Origin: Stichopus chloronotus | Lineage: Eukaryota; Echinodermata; Holothuroidea; Aspidochirotida; Stichopodidae | NCBI GenBank assembly: GCA_021234535.1 | Contig: CM037835.1 | Coordinates: forward strand, 1,364,001-1,428,000 | Direction of reading: 5' to 3' | DNA: 64,000 bases | In this document: positions 34,465-47,204 of the stretch, in pieces | How the letters are laid out: every line of letters starts with the position of its first letter | How positions within the stretch are numbered: position 1 is the stretch's first letter | Made by a program: the position numbers and the translations under genes | The notes under the pieces: model-generated | Seen by the model: only the letters and a program-made list of their open reading frames with translations | Databases searched by the model: none | What the model was told of the DNA's origin: nothing

Positions 34465-37299
34465 TATCTAAGCACTCACGCTCATTCAAATGAATTATCT
34501 ATGGCTCTGGAGCATTAGATAGTCCTGCCAATATTTTTTGCACCATGATTGGCCAACTTAGAAGAGCAAAAATGGTCTTCTTTAGGCAAAAGGGATGGAT
34601 GCCCCCACCCATTAGACTTCTCTTCATGCCACGTATCTATGGACAGACTGGTTTGACACTCTGGCTTAAGCCGGGGGGGGGGGGGGGGGTACTCCTCTCC
34701 CCTTATCTTCCGCCCCCTAGACGGCGGTCAAGAATAGGGACAATGAGTCAATTTGCCCCCAACAGAAAAAAACCTGGCTACGCCCCTGATCAGTGATATC
34801 AACACAATGTAGGTAATTTTTGACTTACAACAAAACCCACGACCTCTTCCCCTAACTTTAGGCTTTGTGACCGGGTTTGATTTTTGTATTTTTTTTTCTT
34901 TGTATTATTTATTATCCTCCTCACCTTACTTTGCTTGGTCCTTGTTGTTGTATTTAAAAGGATAAATAAATGAAATAGATAAACCAGAATGACATCAGGG
35001 AAAATAATTGTGAATCGCAAACTCTGTTAGGCAAAAGACGTTCTCATGAAACCGTGTGACACACATCCAACAGAAATGTAAGCGACTGGCAAACAACTAA
35101 ACGTTGAAATACAGTTTTCCCTAAATATCATCAGGTTGTCTCATGAAATCAAACGGTTGCATTTCTGTTTGCCCCAAAGATGTACGTAGATATCGAACCA
35201 ACAAATTCTCAGACCATACTTGCATTACATATGACAAATGTTGACGGCAGTGTGACCGGTCAACTCCCCCCCCCCCCCTCGAAAATTCCCAACTGGGACA
35301 ATTCCCCCTCGGAAAACTCCTCTCTGAAAATTCCTTCATGACAAGGGTAAGAGTTGAGTTTGGGCCAGGTTGGAAATTGTCTGAGTGGGAATTTTCCGTT
35401 GAAAATTGTCCGGGGGAACAATTATCAGGGGGAGGGTAATGTCCGCAACCGGAAGGGAGAGCTGTGTAGCTAGCTTACAGAGCAAGGACTGAGCGTAATA
35501 TGTTCGGCTTCATTTGTCCAGCTATATGAGTAGATATTCTTCGGGGCCTTCTGGTTTATCTAGTTTCTACGATTTTATCAGATCCTTCTCTGGACTTTAT
35601 TACACTCTATAGATTATTAGCGCCACCCTCTCAAGAAGCATTTTGACATCCACTGTTTCATTACGTTTCATTGCACCTAATTCTGTATTTGTTTCTGACA
35701 ATTCACTGTTAAGGATGAGGAGAAATTGAAGAAGAAAATAAGAACCTTTTAACTATAGAGTTGAATTTTCGGAAATATACAGTGAATTAATGCATGATAG
35801 TGACAGTTCGAGGGTGGGGTGTATGTGACAGGAGCAGGAGGGGTGACCTCTCAACTACAACGCATGGAATTTGGTGCCATATCCTCTCCGATGATTCATT
35901 TTCCTGATTTGTTCCCCCCTCCGCAAGTACACACGCCCCCCCCCCCCCCCTTAGATTTGCATCAACGTTACGTTTCAAATCTCTGTATCGATTTACAATC
36001 TGGAGATATCTTCTGAGAGGGGTAATGCTCAGTTTTACACTCGGGAGCATGGGTCTGGCTTGATCTTGAAAATGAGTTTGGTATAAGCTAGTGTGAGCCT
36101 GTATATAAGTGTGAAGTTGTGATGTTATGGATCCGATGACTGATTTCCTTCCCATTCCACCAGGGAAGTGCAATGCATTTCGGCCATGTGGGGAAATTTT
36201 TAAGCCACAAGTTTTTGTTTCCCTCCCCCAACAACTGATGGTGGTGCTCTAATGAGTTTTCCGTTATACCCCCCCCCCCTCCCTCCCCGGCATCCCGTTT
36301 CTGATCGAAACTTTAGTTTCACTCCTGGAGGAACCGTCACATGCAGTATCAATATACAATTGCAATTCCTATTATAGTCATGTGAAAGTGCATTAACTTC
36401 TGGGGAGTAAAATCACTGCCGGATGAATACAATGTAAACGTAGATCCGGCATCATTTTGTCCTCTGCTATCTTATACAAATAGGGGTGGTACTTTGTCTA
36501 TCGCGCAAGAACATTATTGACATGTTGCGAATCGTGTTTATTTTTTGCTTTTTGTTTTCAGTGAAAATGTGTTTATTTACAAACCAAAAGTTTCTTTCGC
36601 TTCCGTCATTTTCATCACAACCTTTCTGTGTATGAACGAACAAGGTTAATAAACACTTGACCTGTGCATTTTTTGAAAGGTAATGCATCCTCGGGGTTGA
36701 CGCATGGAGATGTGCGAGGGCGAAGAAAGTATTAACACCCAATTGTGCATTAAACCCTCTCTAAAGCACAATAAAGCTCAATTCATTCATACTTGGTAAG
36801 AATCCTCAACTCCTATTGGTCCATTACAGCCAGACGACCGTACATTATCCTGTAAATAATGCACTCTAATCTGTGAAAAAAAAAAGCCTGGACCGACCAT
36901 GGAGGTGCTAGCACCTCCCTGGACCGACAGCGCTTTTCGTCTGCTATCTTGCACAGTTCAAAATCCTATTAGTTTACTTATTGCTGAATTAAAAAATTTG
37001 CAGTATTGAGCCTTCAAGTTGGCAAAGATACCGAGTTATTAATTGTAAATTCTTCAACTCCGCTGTGCCAAACCTATGAACGACGCAGTTGACACATGCA
37101 ATAATTAAGCTGTTTGTAAAGAAACAGTTCCGGTGTGACGGGCTACACCGGCACAATAGAGCTCCCACAAAAGGTGTCAATGAAGTTGTGAAGTGGAAAG
37201 TAGTCTTGTGTTAAGATGATGTAAGTATTTTCTTCTTCCATTACACACCCCATACAGTTCTAGAAACTCATTCACACGCGCCTACTACGACAAAAGAGT
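34465..37299. other. Repeat-rich intergenic DNA
   Basis: Contains G17 (34673-34689), then a transposon-like right end CCTGGCTACGCCCCTG (34774-34789) without a recognised left partner. It also has C13 (35266-35278), C15 (35936-35950), C11 (36269-36279) and an imperfect inverted repeat of AAAATTCCC/GACAATT blocks (about 35255-35455). No coding exon was recognised. Confidence 0.5.
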
Positions 37300-37450
37300 T
37301 GTTACAACCGATAATGTAAAAATTAATAGGTATTTTTTTTTACATTATCGGTAAACGAGCATTTTTACGTTATCGGTATTTTTTTTTTACATTACCGGTC
37401 CAAAGAGTTTTTTACATCATCGGTTAATTTTTACATTATCCGCTGTAACA
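37300..37450. mobile_element. 151-bp hairpin MITE
   Basis: 27-bp terminal inverted repeats starting TGTTACA, 25 of 27 identical, are flanked on both sides by AGAGT (37295-37299 and 37451-37455). The interior is made of further inverted and direct copies of ACATTATCGGT joined by T runs, so nearly the whole element can fold on itself. Non-coding. Confidence 0.8.
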
Positions 37451-37854
37451 AGAGTCGATCACCGTCCAACCATCTGAACGAAAGCAATTCGATGATGCAA
37501 CAGTTCAGAGCAGAGCAGTACACAGAAGGGGCCGTACAAAGGAGTAGTGGTAACATCAGGTATGAGGGGGATGTGGGCACTAGGAAGGGGAAAGATAAGT
37601 CTTGACCAAGAACGAAGTGGAGAGAGGCACAATGGCTGCAAAGCCTAAAGCACGATTTGTTGTATTGTTTCAAGCATGGATGGCGTGATGATGGAGCCCT
37701 GGTGTAGACAATCAGGCTATCGGACAACGCCACAGAGGGTATACCTGGGAAGAATATTGTACATTTTTCAAATAGTAGTGCATGCTATGTAATAATCAAG
37801 TGTGGGGATGGGGAATTTTAGGTTCATTGTGGAAACGGTTTTACCCATAAAGCT

Positions 37855-38523
37855 GCTTAAAGTGAGTGCGTGTGTACTGAAAAACCAGAAGGATAACTTT
37901 ATGTTTGATGTTAACTTTTTCTTTATTTTTTAATGTACACGCCATGTTGCACATGGACGCACTACATTTTTCAATGGAGTAAAATGACAGTAACTTCTTT
38001 GAAAAGCAACGGGATTGGCATTAAAACACTCAAAAACAGAAATCATATTTGAAAATTAACGGTTCTTACTATAAGGATGAATATGCAACAGTACAGGTCT
38101 CACTGCAGTGTATCAAAAACATACTACTCAAGTCATCGCTCCTTGATCGGTATCAGGAATTGTAGTATTTGGTGAAAGGAAGCACTGTATTTATAAATAA
38201 CCAACGAACAAATCACAACATTGCGGTCTCAGTCGGTGATCCTGAGTTGTTTCGACTAACTGAATATTCAACACTAGTGTACTTACAATAGGCTTGTTCA
38301 AAGACGCACACTGTTGATCTAAATGAAAACTGTCAACCACTACATTATCGTATTCTACACTTATTGTCGTTGTTTTGGAAAAATTGGAAATCGTATGGCA
38401 CAATTAACCAACTGAAACCTATTTGTTCTCCCGCAATGTCTAAATGTGTGCAATTAAAATCCTAACCAAACTTTTGGAGCAGAAATTTCAATGCTTTTCC
38501 TTTTTGCTTACACACGCAATCAC
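37855..38523 (+). repeat. Dispersed ~650-bp repeat, copy 2
   Basis: Direct-orientation partner of 8096-8770, with point changes and small indels throughout. The preserved TTTGGTGAAAGGAAGCACTG block is identical. The copies are about 30 kb apart and on both sides of IGBP1. Confidence 0.8.
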
Positions 38524-40480
38524 GCAATCACACAAAATAAGTTTTTTCCAAGTTTTCTACAAGTATACGATGAATGAGGGGGTCCAGGAGGGTAACAAAC
38601 TAGGGGTACAGGGAGTCCTGTATATGTTTGGAGTAAGGCTGGTATGGTTCATGGTTATTATAGCCTAAAGAACCGTTGGTTACACAGATGTCTTATCTTA
38701 AAAAAAATGTTATGATATTATCGAGACTAATGAAACTGTTTCTTTTATCCCTTGTCTTTAATTTTGTATTTTTTTCTTCAAAATTTTGTTGAAAATCCTT
38801 GTTCTTGTGTTTGTTTATCTTTTTCACAATGAATTGAGGTCGGGAGAATAAAAATAGACTCAACTCAATCATCAACCCATACAATGAAAATAATGAACGT
38901 TCACACTCAACTCGTGGAAGATGGTCATAGTGCTAAACAAGATAATCTGTCAATGTTTTATGCTTTATCCAAACAATAAATTTAAAACACAATAGAGACA
39001 GAAGAAGTCTAATTATGAGCCCAGTAGCTGTCAAATGCTGATGTGGGTTAGCATTCTTTTCAAACGTGAGATGACATAAATATAACGTATTAATTCTTAA
39101 TGACTCTATCATGGCTGGAAGAGACGTGCAAGGTTGTATTCATCATCCGTAAAGATTACAGACTGATAGTTGTGACGTCTTGCATTTTTCAAATTAGATG
39201 AAATGTGAAGTATCTAGACTCTTTCCATTTGCATTGATTTGCAAATAATTTACTCCTTGATTCGACGTACAATTTTTAGGATTGTGTATATATCAGAAAG
39301 GTATAACACATGTGTGTGTATACTACTTTACAGGGGCATTATAAAACTTTCAAATCTACTTTAAAAAAAAAAAAACGGTATTTATAGATAATAAAAACAC
39401 ATGTTTAGTTTACGACGGAGAAGTAACGTAAATTTGTCAAAAAAAAAAAAAACAAAACAAAAAACAGCACAGACTGTGCTGTGCACACGACTACTACATA
39501 TGTAAATGTTACATAACGCACAGGAAAACCAAGAGGCTAGTGATTGTGAATACACTGCAGCAACCACAGGCTACCAGATAAAGGGCATTAATGATGTTCA
39601 TCATTTTCCAGCTATTCGTATATAATGTCAGTTAGTAGTGGAGAGGAAGAATTCTCCAGCCTTCACAGTGAAAGCACAAGTACGTTACACATTCTCCCTT
39701 AACAAGAGATAAAGTCATATAACAGTTGAAATGGTTGCCAATTATATGTAACCAAGTTATAACATACTCATCTCTTTTGTACCATAAGACTTTTCCCTAT
39801 AAAAAATCTTCGACACAACTATCATATTTCCACTTTAGAAGTCAAATGTATTCTACATTTTTTGATGACAGAACAAGAGCTGTATCTCAGATAACGATTC
39901 CGCTGGGAAAGATAAGGTCTACCTTTCTCACCATTTTCCACAAAGATCAATGGTCAATCTCCATTTTCAGACAAACAAATGTCTCAGTTGGAATAAAAAG
40001 TCAATTATGGCTTTGAAAACTATGTGAGCACTTCTAACTGTCAAAACAATAGTAACAAAGAAAAGAAGCATGATACCAAATACTGTACTGATGATTTGTG
40101 GACTAAATAGAAACTCAAAATGATGGTGCTGAGTTTAATCAACCAAATTGGGCTTTCAGACACCACTTTTCAACAACACTTCTTTCTTATGAGGTCGACA
40201 AATAACCATTGCATAATATTAACTTTGCAAACACAGACATATTTTATCAGAAACCAGCATAATGCCAGCCGAAGATGCATAGATGAAGTTTCATCATTAT
40301 AAGTCAAAGACATGTGAAATCAGTACAGTAACTAACTTTATAACCTAACTGACAGGTAAAAGTTTTCAAATTGGAACCTCCTGAATATGCAAGCATTGCC
40401 ATTCTTTGCTTGGGAGAGAACTCAAATACCTTCTACCCATAAAAAGACAGAAAAGTGAAACACCAGAAAGGTCTTAAACA
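38524..40480. other. Intergenic DNA, no supported gene
   Basis: AT-rich with A-rich runs (39363-39375, 39439-39452). The 96-codon open frame at 39726-40016 matches no known domain by eye. Confidence 0.5.
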
Positions 40481-40489
40481 TTTTGTACT

Positions 40490-41240
40490 CAAGGAACTCA
40501 GATGACCTTTGGTCCACACCAAAACCAACCCCAGTAATGATATTTATATATAGTGCATCTCAAAAGAACAACTTTAAAGTGTGGAATTATCTTCCCTTTG
40601 TAAAAAGTGTGTTCACAAACTTTTCATTTTATGACTTCTGATGACCCCACATGACCTTTGACCTTACATACCCTGCAAGTTTAAGGTTTGTGCAATGTGC
40701 GGTTCATGAGCCACTGCAAACATGTTTTGTTTATAGTCTGCCTGCAGATGACCTCTGGTGACCTTTGGCATCCACCAAAATCAATCCCAGTCAAGATTTT
40801 TAAATGTCCTATCCACACACTGACTTTTGACTATCTTGCACATTTCCTTCAAAAGATAGAGTGTTCACAAGCTTTTTTACATTATGACTTCTGATGACCC
40901 AGATGACCTTTGACCTACAAGAATACCCTCACAATCTCGATTACTAAAAGGGCAGCATATACCAGCCAAGTTTGAAAATGATGCAACTTGTCGTTTCTGA
41001 GATACTGCAAACATAGTTTGTACACATTCTGCCTGATGGTGACTTCAGATGACCTTTGACTTTCACCGAAAACAATCCCAGCCGAGATCTTCATATGTCC
41101 TATCAACACACCAACTTTGACCCACCTTGCACTTTCGCTTCAAAAGCTAGAGCGTTCACGAGATTTTGTCTTACACACATACATACACACCCACATACGC
41201 ACGCACATACACCGAATCACCATCGCAAAGATTCCTTGCC
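40490..41240 (-). repeat. Interspersed repeat with perfect TGACCTTTGACCT cores and CA-rich end
   Basis: Two to three units of about 250-285 bp share GCAAGTTTAAG/GCCAAGTTTGAA, GAGATACTGCAAACAT and ATGACTTCTGATGACC. Perfect TGACCTTTGACCT occurs at 40652-40664 and 40904-40916, with a one-mismatch copy near 41049. The block ends in an ACACATACACACCC-type run (about 41171-41213), mirroring the GT run beside the 52.6-kb array. It appears to be the same superfamily in opposite orientation. Confidence 0.65.
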
Positions 41241-44200
41241 CGCCTTCGGCAAGAATCAATAAATGAAAGGAGATCATAACTTAAAGGGGAAATCAGGGTT
41301 TATTTTCACAATTTATTTCACTACAATTCCCCACCGGTATCGTACAATGAGTTATAACTAACAAACATAATAAAGATTATCTCAAAACATGGACAATTTC
41401 GAGAAACGAGTCAAATTCGCAAAAAAAAAAAAAAAAAAATGGTGAATAACTCCGAAAGTCTGTAACAACCATTTTCATCGAATCGAATAGGAATATTCAA
41501 TACTATCGCCTTTTCAAGGTATGAGGAGGTGTGGCTGAACAGTTTCATACGTAGCCTACGTGTGCTGTATGTATCATCAACTATCGCTAACTCTTGTTTA
41601 CTTAGCATTGCGCAATGCACGAACAGCTAGCATGGGAACCGTAAATATTCGGTTATGTTTATTCATATAACGTCATCTCAGTCTGACGCTGTGATTGGTC
41701 ATCGTATAGAGGAGGCTTTCTTGTCTTGTACATGGATGTTTAATTTTTGTATCCGACAAATACTAAGAGCTCTCATTCAACAGTAATGAACGCAATAATT
41801 ACCGTTTCTTCTACCTTCAAACATCTCCCCAATGTCTCTATATTTCGGTGAACAATCTGTTTAGAAAGAAAAATCATCTAAAGGTGAATTTTCTCAGTCA
41901 AACCCTGATTTCCCCTTTAAAGAAAAAGAAGTTTTGAAATACTTCCAACTCTCTCACTTCATCTTTACGATGGCCCTGTTGAACTACCTCTCTCAAAGGG
42001 ATAATAAATGATGAATGGGAGGTAGGCGGTCGACCTACAAAACACGCTATTATTCTGTGTTCAATCGACAAGCAAAGAAAAGCAAAATGAATTTGAAAGT
42101 ATGAGGATCAGGAAGCTCATATATGGGCTCATCAAGGACCCTATACTAAGAACTCTATAATTGAGTGGACAGGTCTACACCATACACCGTTACCGAACAA
42201 CTGTGTGCAAGGTAAGAGGGTATATTGATAGGACACACATCCTAACAGTTCAGCAAACTGCAGGTATGATTAAATCTGCATATTTCATGCCACTATCAGG
42301 AATGTCGATTTGGATGAGAGGGAAGGGGGGGGGGCATAAATTTCCCCCCACGTTTTGATATGGGGACTCATCGCACATTTGCCTAGGTCCCACTATTTCC
42401 AGGCGCTATTTCAAGGCTGGGCACATGCATGCATATAGGACATACATACGTCGTTTCAGGTCATCGTGGAGGGGGTTGTAAAGCCAAAAATTTTCCTTTA
42501 CGCTCCACACCAACTGATGTGGCGCTCCGTTTGGATAATCACGCTTGGTCCTCTGGCCAACCTCTACCACCCACTGAAAATCGTGGACAGGTTCCCCCAC
42601 ATTAATCCCAGATACGGTTACCGGTACTTTATTTCACCAAGAGAGATGGAAAAAAAAAAAAATAACTAAAATCATTACTCAAGACCCAGGAGAAAATTCC
42701 AGTTGATAATTGTTAACATTTTGACCCGTTTTTGCCAGGTAACACAACAGGGAATTTACAGATACCTGCATATGGTTTTGAAAATCCATAACAAATCAGT
42801 TGCTACCTGTTAGCTGACTGTTACAACATGTAAATTACCTGTTACAACATGTATCCCATTTTACCAAATGAGATACATGCAAATGACATTTTTTTAAAGT
42901 TAATATCTTTTCATTAGAGGGCACGTTGCAACTCCTTTCCCAGCAAATGGACAGAATTTTAACAGCAATAAAACTGAAAAAATAATTGTATGAACTAGCA
43001 CACATTATCCATGCATGCACTGATTAGACATAGACAGGTACTAAGACAGGCAACATGTAGTACCTCATTTTTGCCAAAACAGTGGCATTAGATAAAATCC
43101 AAATAGACTCTGTATAAACAGAATTTCATCCTTATATCAGCATATGGGAGAATGTGAAAACCGAGGAAATGACATGAACTAGCACATTTTATCCGGCATT
43201 GGTTTGATACCACGGTACTAGTATAAAAAATATGGACCAATCAGAATGCTAAAAATATGGTATTCTCTGTCAGGTCCGCCAAATGTCATGGCCTGCTTGT
43301 TTAAATGTTTGGAATTACTCAGTCACTGGACATCCTGCTATCTGACTTTACCAAGACTATGGGGATGGCGATATCCATCTGGAAGTACCACCTTGGTTCT
43401 CCTTTTTTGTCTATCGACACTGATTGCATTTAAAATGTCTGCTGAATATCGGTGCTTTTGTTATATAGGCCTACTTAGGATTGATATGTAGATAACATGA
43501 AGGCTACACATTTATTTTGAGAAAAAATAATTGGATGTTTTAATTGTACATTCCTGGAGGTCTTTAAAAAATCATTGTTCCCCTCTGGACCATTTGAGAC
43601 CCTCAAGAACTTGTTAAAACACGTTGAAACCAGTCAACGTCTTCAAAATCATGTGCATGTAAAACAGTCGAAATCATTGTTACTCGTTGTTGAAAACTTA
43701 ACTTCCTGCTAAAACCTGTAAGGATACCTGTTGATAACCTTTTCATACCCGTTGATACCGTGTTAATACCTGTTGAAAAACCTGTTAACATCTGTTCCTT
43801 TTTGCAAGTAACAGTACCTGTTGAAAACTTGTTCAACTGATATTGAACTAGAATTTTCTGCCTGGGGGGACATAGTTGTTCCTGAACTTGAAGATGTATC
43901 TCAACTATATACAGCAACAAAATGCGCACCATTTTCAATATAGTCCACCTTGCATAAGCAAAGATTTTAAAAGGCTCCCCAGCAAGACGAATATCTGGGA
44001 GTTATCTGGGCTTTAAGTGGGCGAGATGATGCCATGCATATGTACCACATGGGTCCCAGTGGGTGTCATGTGGGTTAAATGGAGTACGTTCCCACCACTT
44101 ATCCACATGGGACTGAGATGGGTTTCCTTTGGGCAAAGTAAGTGCAATTTAATTCCAGTCCTACATTTAACTGTCTTTGTTTTTTCCTTCTCCATGCATG

Positions 44201-45325
44201 GCTTAATTAATCGTAGCACTGGTACAACTTCTGTATTGGGCTCAAACTGTTGAGTAGTGTTGCATATCAAAATGGTGAAACAGGTACAGCTGCATGTAGG
44301 TACAATAAGACTAACCCTAACGTTTGTCCTCATCTGCATTCGGCAGTTTGCAAGTTTTGCATATAGTTATATCTTCAGCTGGTAGCCTCAAACCAGGCCC
44401 CTCCCCTGCTGATTAGCCATAACTGAGGCTTAGTATTAGTCTCATCAAAAAGAAAGCAGAAGTTACGTAAACTACAACAGTGGGCCTGAGACTCCCTGTT
44501 CCCACATGCTACTAGTGTAAGTGGACTTTAAGCAAAGGATTGAAATGGATTGAAATGGTGGAAGTAATTAAATAGCTCCATTGGTCGCACATGTTCTCTA
44601 CACAGACTTGCGTAGTGTACAGGGCAAAAAGGTTACAAAAAGTATGTGTGTGTGTGGGGACAAATATGCTAGTGTCTCCTCCTCTAAAAACAGTTGAGGT
44701 GACATATATTCCTCTGTCTGCGTGACAAAACTTTGAAAAGGTCACAATTAAGTCATGAATTTTGAATAAAAATTGCCAGTTCATGGCTTGTTTACATCGA
44801 GACATATCATTTCTAAGCAAAACTGATTGAGCTTACCTTAATGAGAAAAACAATTAGAAATTTGGGTATGAGCAAATGATCAGCTCTGTTTACAGAAATC
44901 TTCAATATGTGGTGCCCATATGTGGGTCCAGATAGGCCTACTTTGGTTGCAATTGGGTCCCGGCGGCTTTGACATCCTCCAGTGCACCAATCAGTCATAA
45001 ATTCCCTCATATCACCATAAGGTCAGCTCCCCCTCCTTACCTCAATTACACTCAAGTAACCTTGAAAGTTTTGTTGAATGTTTGGAGTTCCCCATGCACA
45101 CCCCCTGATAATACCTAAGTACAATACTGGTCGTATGTTTGTAACTTACCTTGCAGGATGCAGAGTGTTTCTAATGTAGCAATGCTCGCAAGTAAAGGGA
45201 AAAAAAGGGTAAAAAATTGAAAATTCGGGTGTTTTGCCCCTCCCCTGAAAAGAAAAAGTCTGGCTACACAGCCTTTTCAGCCCTGACTGTCCCGCCTGAT
45301 CCTCTTTTTCAACTTAACTAAACTT
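41241..45325. other. Intergenic DNA, no supported gene
   Basis: Contains an A17-18 run (about 41421), a degenerate repeat of ACCTGTTGA/CCGTTGATACC blocks (43690-43850) and a direct repeat of GTTACAACATGTA (42821-42852). Short open frames overlap these repeats and are not convincing. Confidence 0.5.
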
Positions 45326-45564
45326 AAAGGCTGTAATGCATCAACCCACACAGTTTCAATTCTCCCAACCACCTACCTCTAGTCCCTCCCTCAGCCTGTC
45401 TTACTTTCCTCCACATGTGTAATCAAAACAATGGATCCCTGTGTACGCCATGCATCTTTCGAATTTGCTGGCAATCTAAGAGTACTGTAACTTAGAACCA
45501 GTTGAGAATTTTCCTTGCAGGGAGGTATAAATATAGCTTAGGGTGATGCAATACAGCCTTTAAA
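45326..45564 (+). mobile_element. MITE family A, copy 2
   Basis: Inverted termini: AAAGGCTGTAATGCATCA at the left and GGGTGATGCAATACAGCCTTT at the right. TTAA sits at both borders, but the true target duplication is ambiguous because the TIR itself ends in A/T. The interior matches copies 1 and 3. Confidence 0.85.
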
Positions 45565-46947
45565 TAAGCAACCGTGACCACGATACTAGGAAGGTAGGCC
45601 TACGTACGTAGGTCCACTGCGCTAAAATTCAAATCTCAATTATCTCATCTTGTACAAGCACGTTTTCTAACTACTGTATGTAGTCTTGTGCCGGTAGCGT
45701 ATGAATACTGCAAAGCCTTTCTACAGCACGACCATGTTTCCTGCTTCCTTTGTTCACGGCACCTGTACCTACTAACATACGCAATACCTAACGTTGTACA
45801 TCCGCCAAAGTAACCACTGTCGTATTATAGCTCTGTTCAAGGCTGGCTTTAGTACTTAGCCTAACCCCCTTACTTAGTGTTCAGTTGTTACACTAACAGT
45901 ACAAGTACAGCAAGTGAACCTACTGTCGCTTCATCCAAGGTACCCAAGTTACGTTGCCTCACACATCACATGTACAGTACGCACGCCAACTTCGTATGTA
46001 CATAGATATTGAGGGACAATGACGTTTCACTAATTCCGTGCCCAGGTGCCCAGAGCTTGCATATATGCAGCACACGTACGTACACAAAGCATCTATACTC
46101 GTGTTTGGCGACCAAGCAGAGGAGCGAAACTTGCGTGCAAGTTGTAAGTAAATGAGCATGCTCACGATTTCGAGCATTGTTTATAAAAAGTGTTGACTTT
46201 GGTTTGAATAACGTATAACGGATTATATGATAACCGCGGCAATTCGAGACAATTGTCACAGAATTTTGACAAATTGAAGGATTTCGTTGGCGGAAGGATG
46301 TTCCTGTCCGTCAATTCACATTCTCATTAAGGCCACGTGTTAGTATATCACATTTGTGTCGTACGGAATAGCTTTAGTGATAACACTAGGCGCTGTTTGT
46401 GTCTGTTGAAGCAAATTAGGCCAGGTTATAGTCGAAAACATTTCCATAGCTTTCGTGTAGGAGGCTAACTGTAGACGTAAAATTCGTTGCAAACTTGCCA
46501 ATTGTATTCGCCATGTGCCCAAGTCTTGTTCTCATAAGGAATGGCGTTCGGAAGTTTTCATTTCGCATCATCGTCGACTAAGGTGGTTAGGCCGGTGCTT
46601 ACTATCACTTATTCTTATGAAATGTGACATAAAGAATGTAGTACCGGTTTGACAACATATTATGAGAAGTTAATTGTCGCCCTCTTATCCAGTTTCATGC
46701 CATAGTTGTGTACGACCAGTGTTCGCTAGCCTAACACAGTTGCAGCAATTTGAGAAAGTGTGCCTTTCATCTTGTTATATGTCTGTAATCGGCCAGAGTT
46801 GATGATTTGCAATGTTTGAACCAATTTTCATATGAGGGTTTTATGAAAGATAACTTGAACTTGAAGAGTTGGGTGAAATACTGAAAAAGTTGACACAAAA
46901 CCTTCAAGGTAGTAGCCTAACATTGAGTTTATCTGTGAACATTAAAC

Positions 46948-47204
46948 TAAAGGCTGTATTACATCACCCTAAGCTATATTTTTACCTCCCTGAAAGGAAA
47001 ATTCTCAACTGGTTCTAAGTTACAGTACTCTTAGACTGCCAGCAAATTCGAAAGATGCAGAGCAGCTCGTATTACTCAGCATACACAGGGATCCATTTTT
47101 TTGATTACACATGTGGAGGAATGTAAGACAGGCTGAGGGAGGGACTAGAGGTAGGTGGTTGGGAGAATTGTAACTGTCTGGGGTGATGCATTACAGCCTT
47201 TAAA
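46948..47204 (-). mobile_element. MITE family A, copy 3 (inverted)
   Basis: Reverse-complement of copy 2 with conserved ends and interior (AATTCTCAACTGGTTCTAAG, GCAAATTCGAAAGATGCA, AGACAGGCTGAGGGAGGGAC). Copies 2 and 3 face each other across 1.38 kb. Confidence 0.88.

Noticed and set aside
46340..46522. 60-codon minus-strand frame in a slightly CpG-richer region
   Set aside because: Needs a TTG start, no ATG in a good position, and no family recognised.
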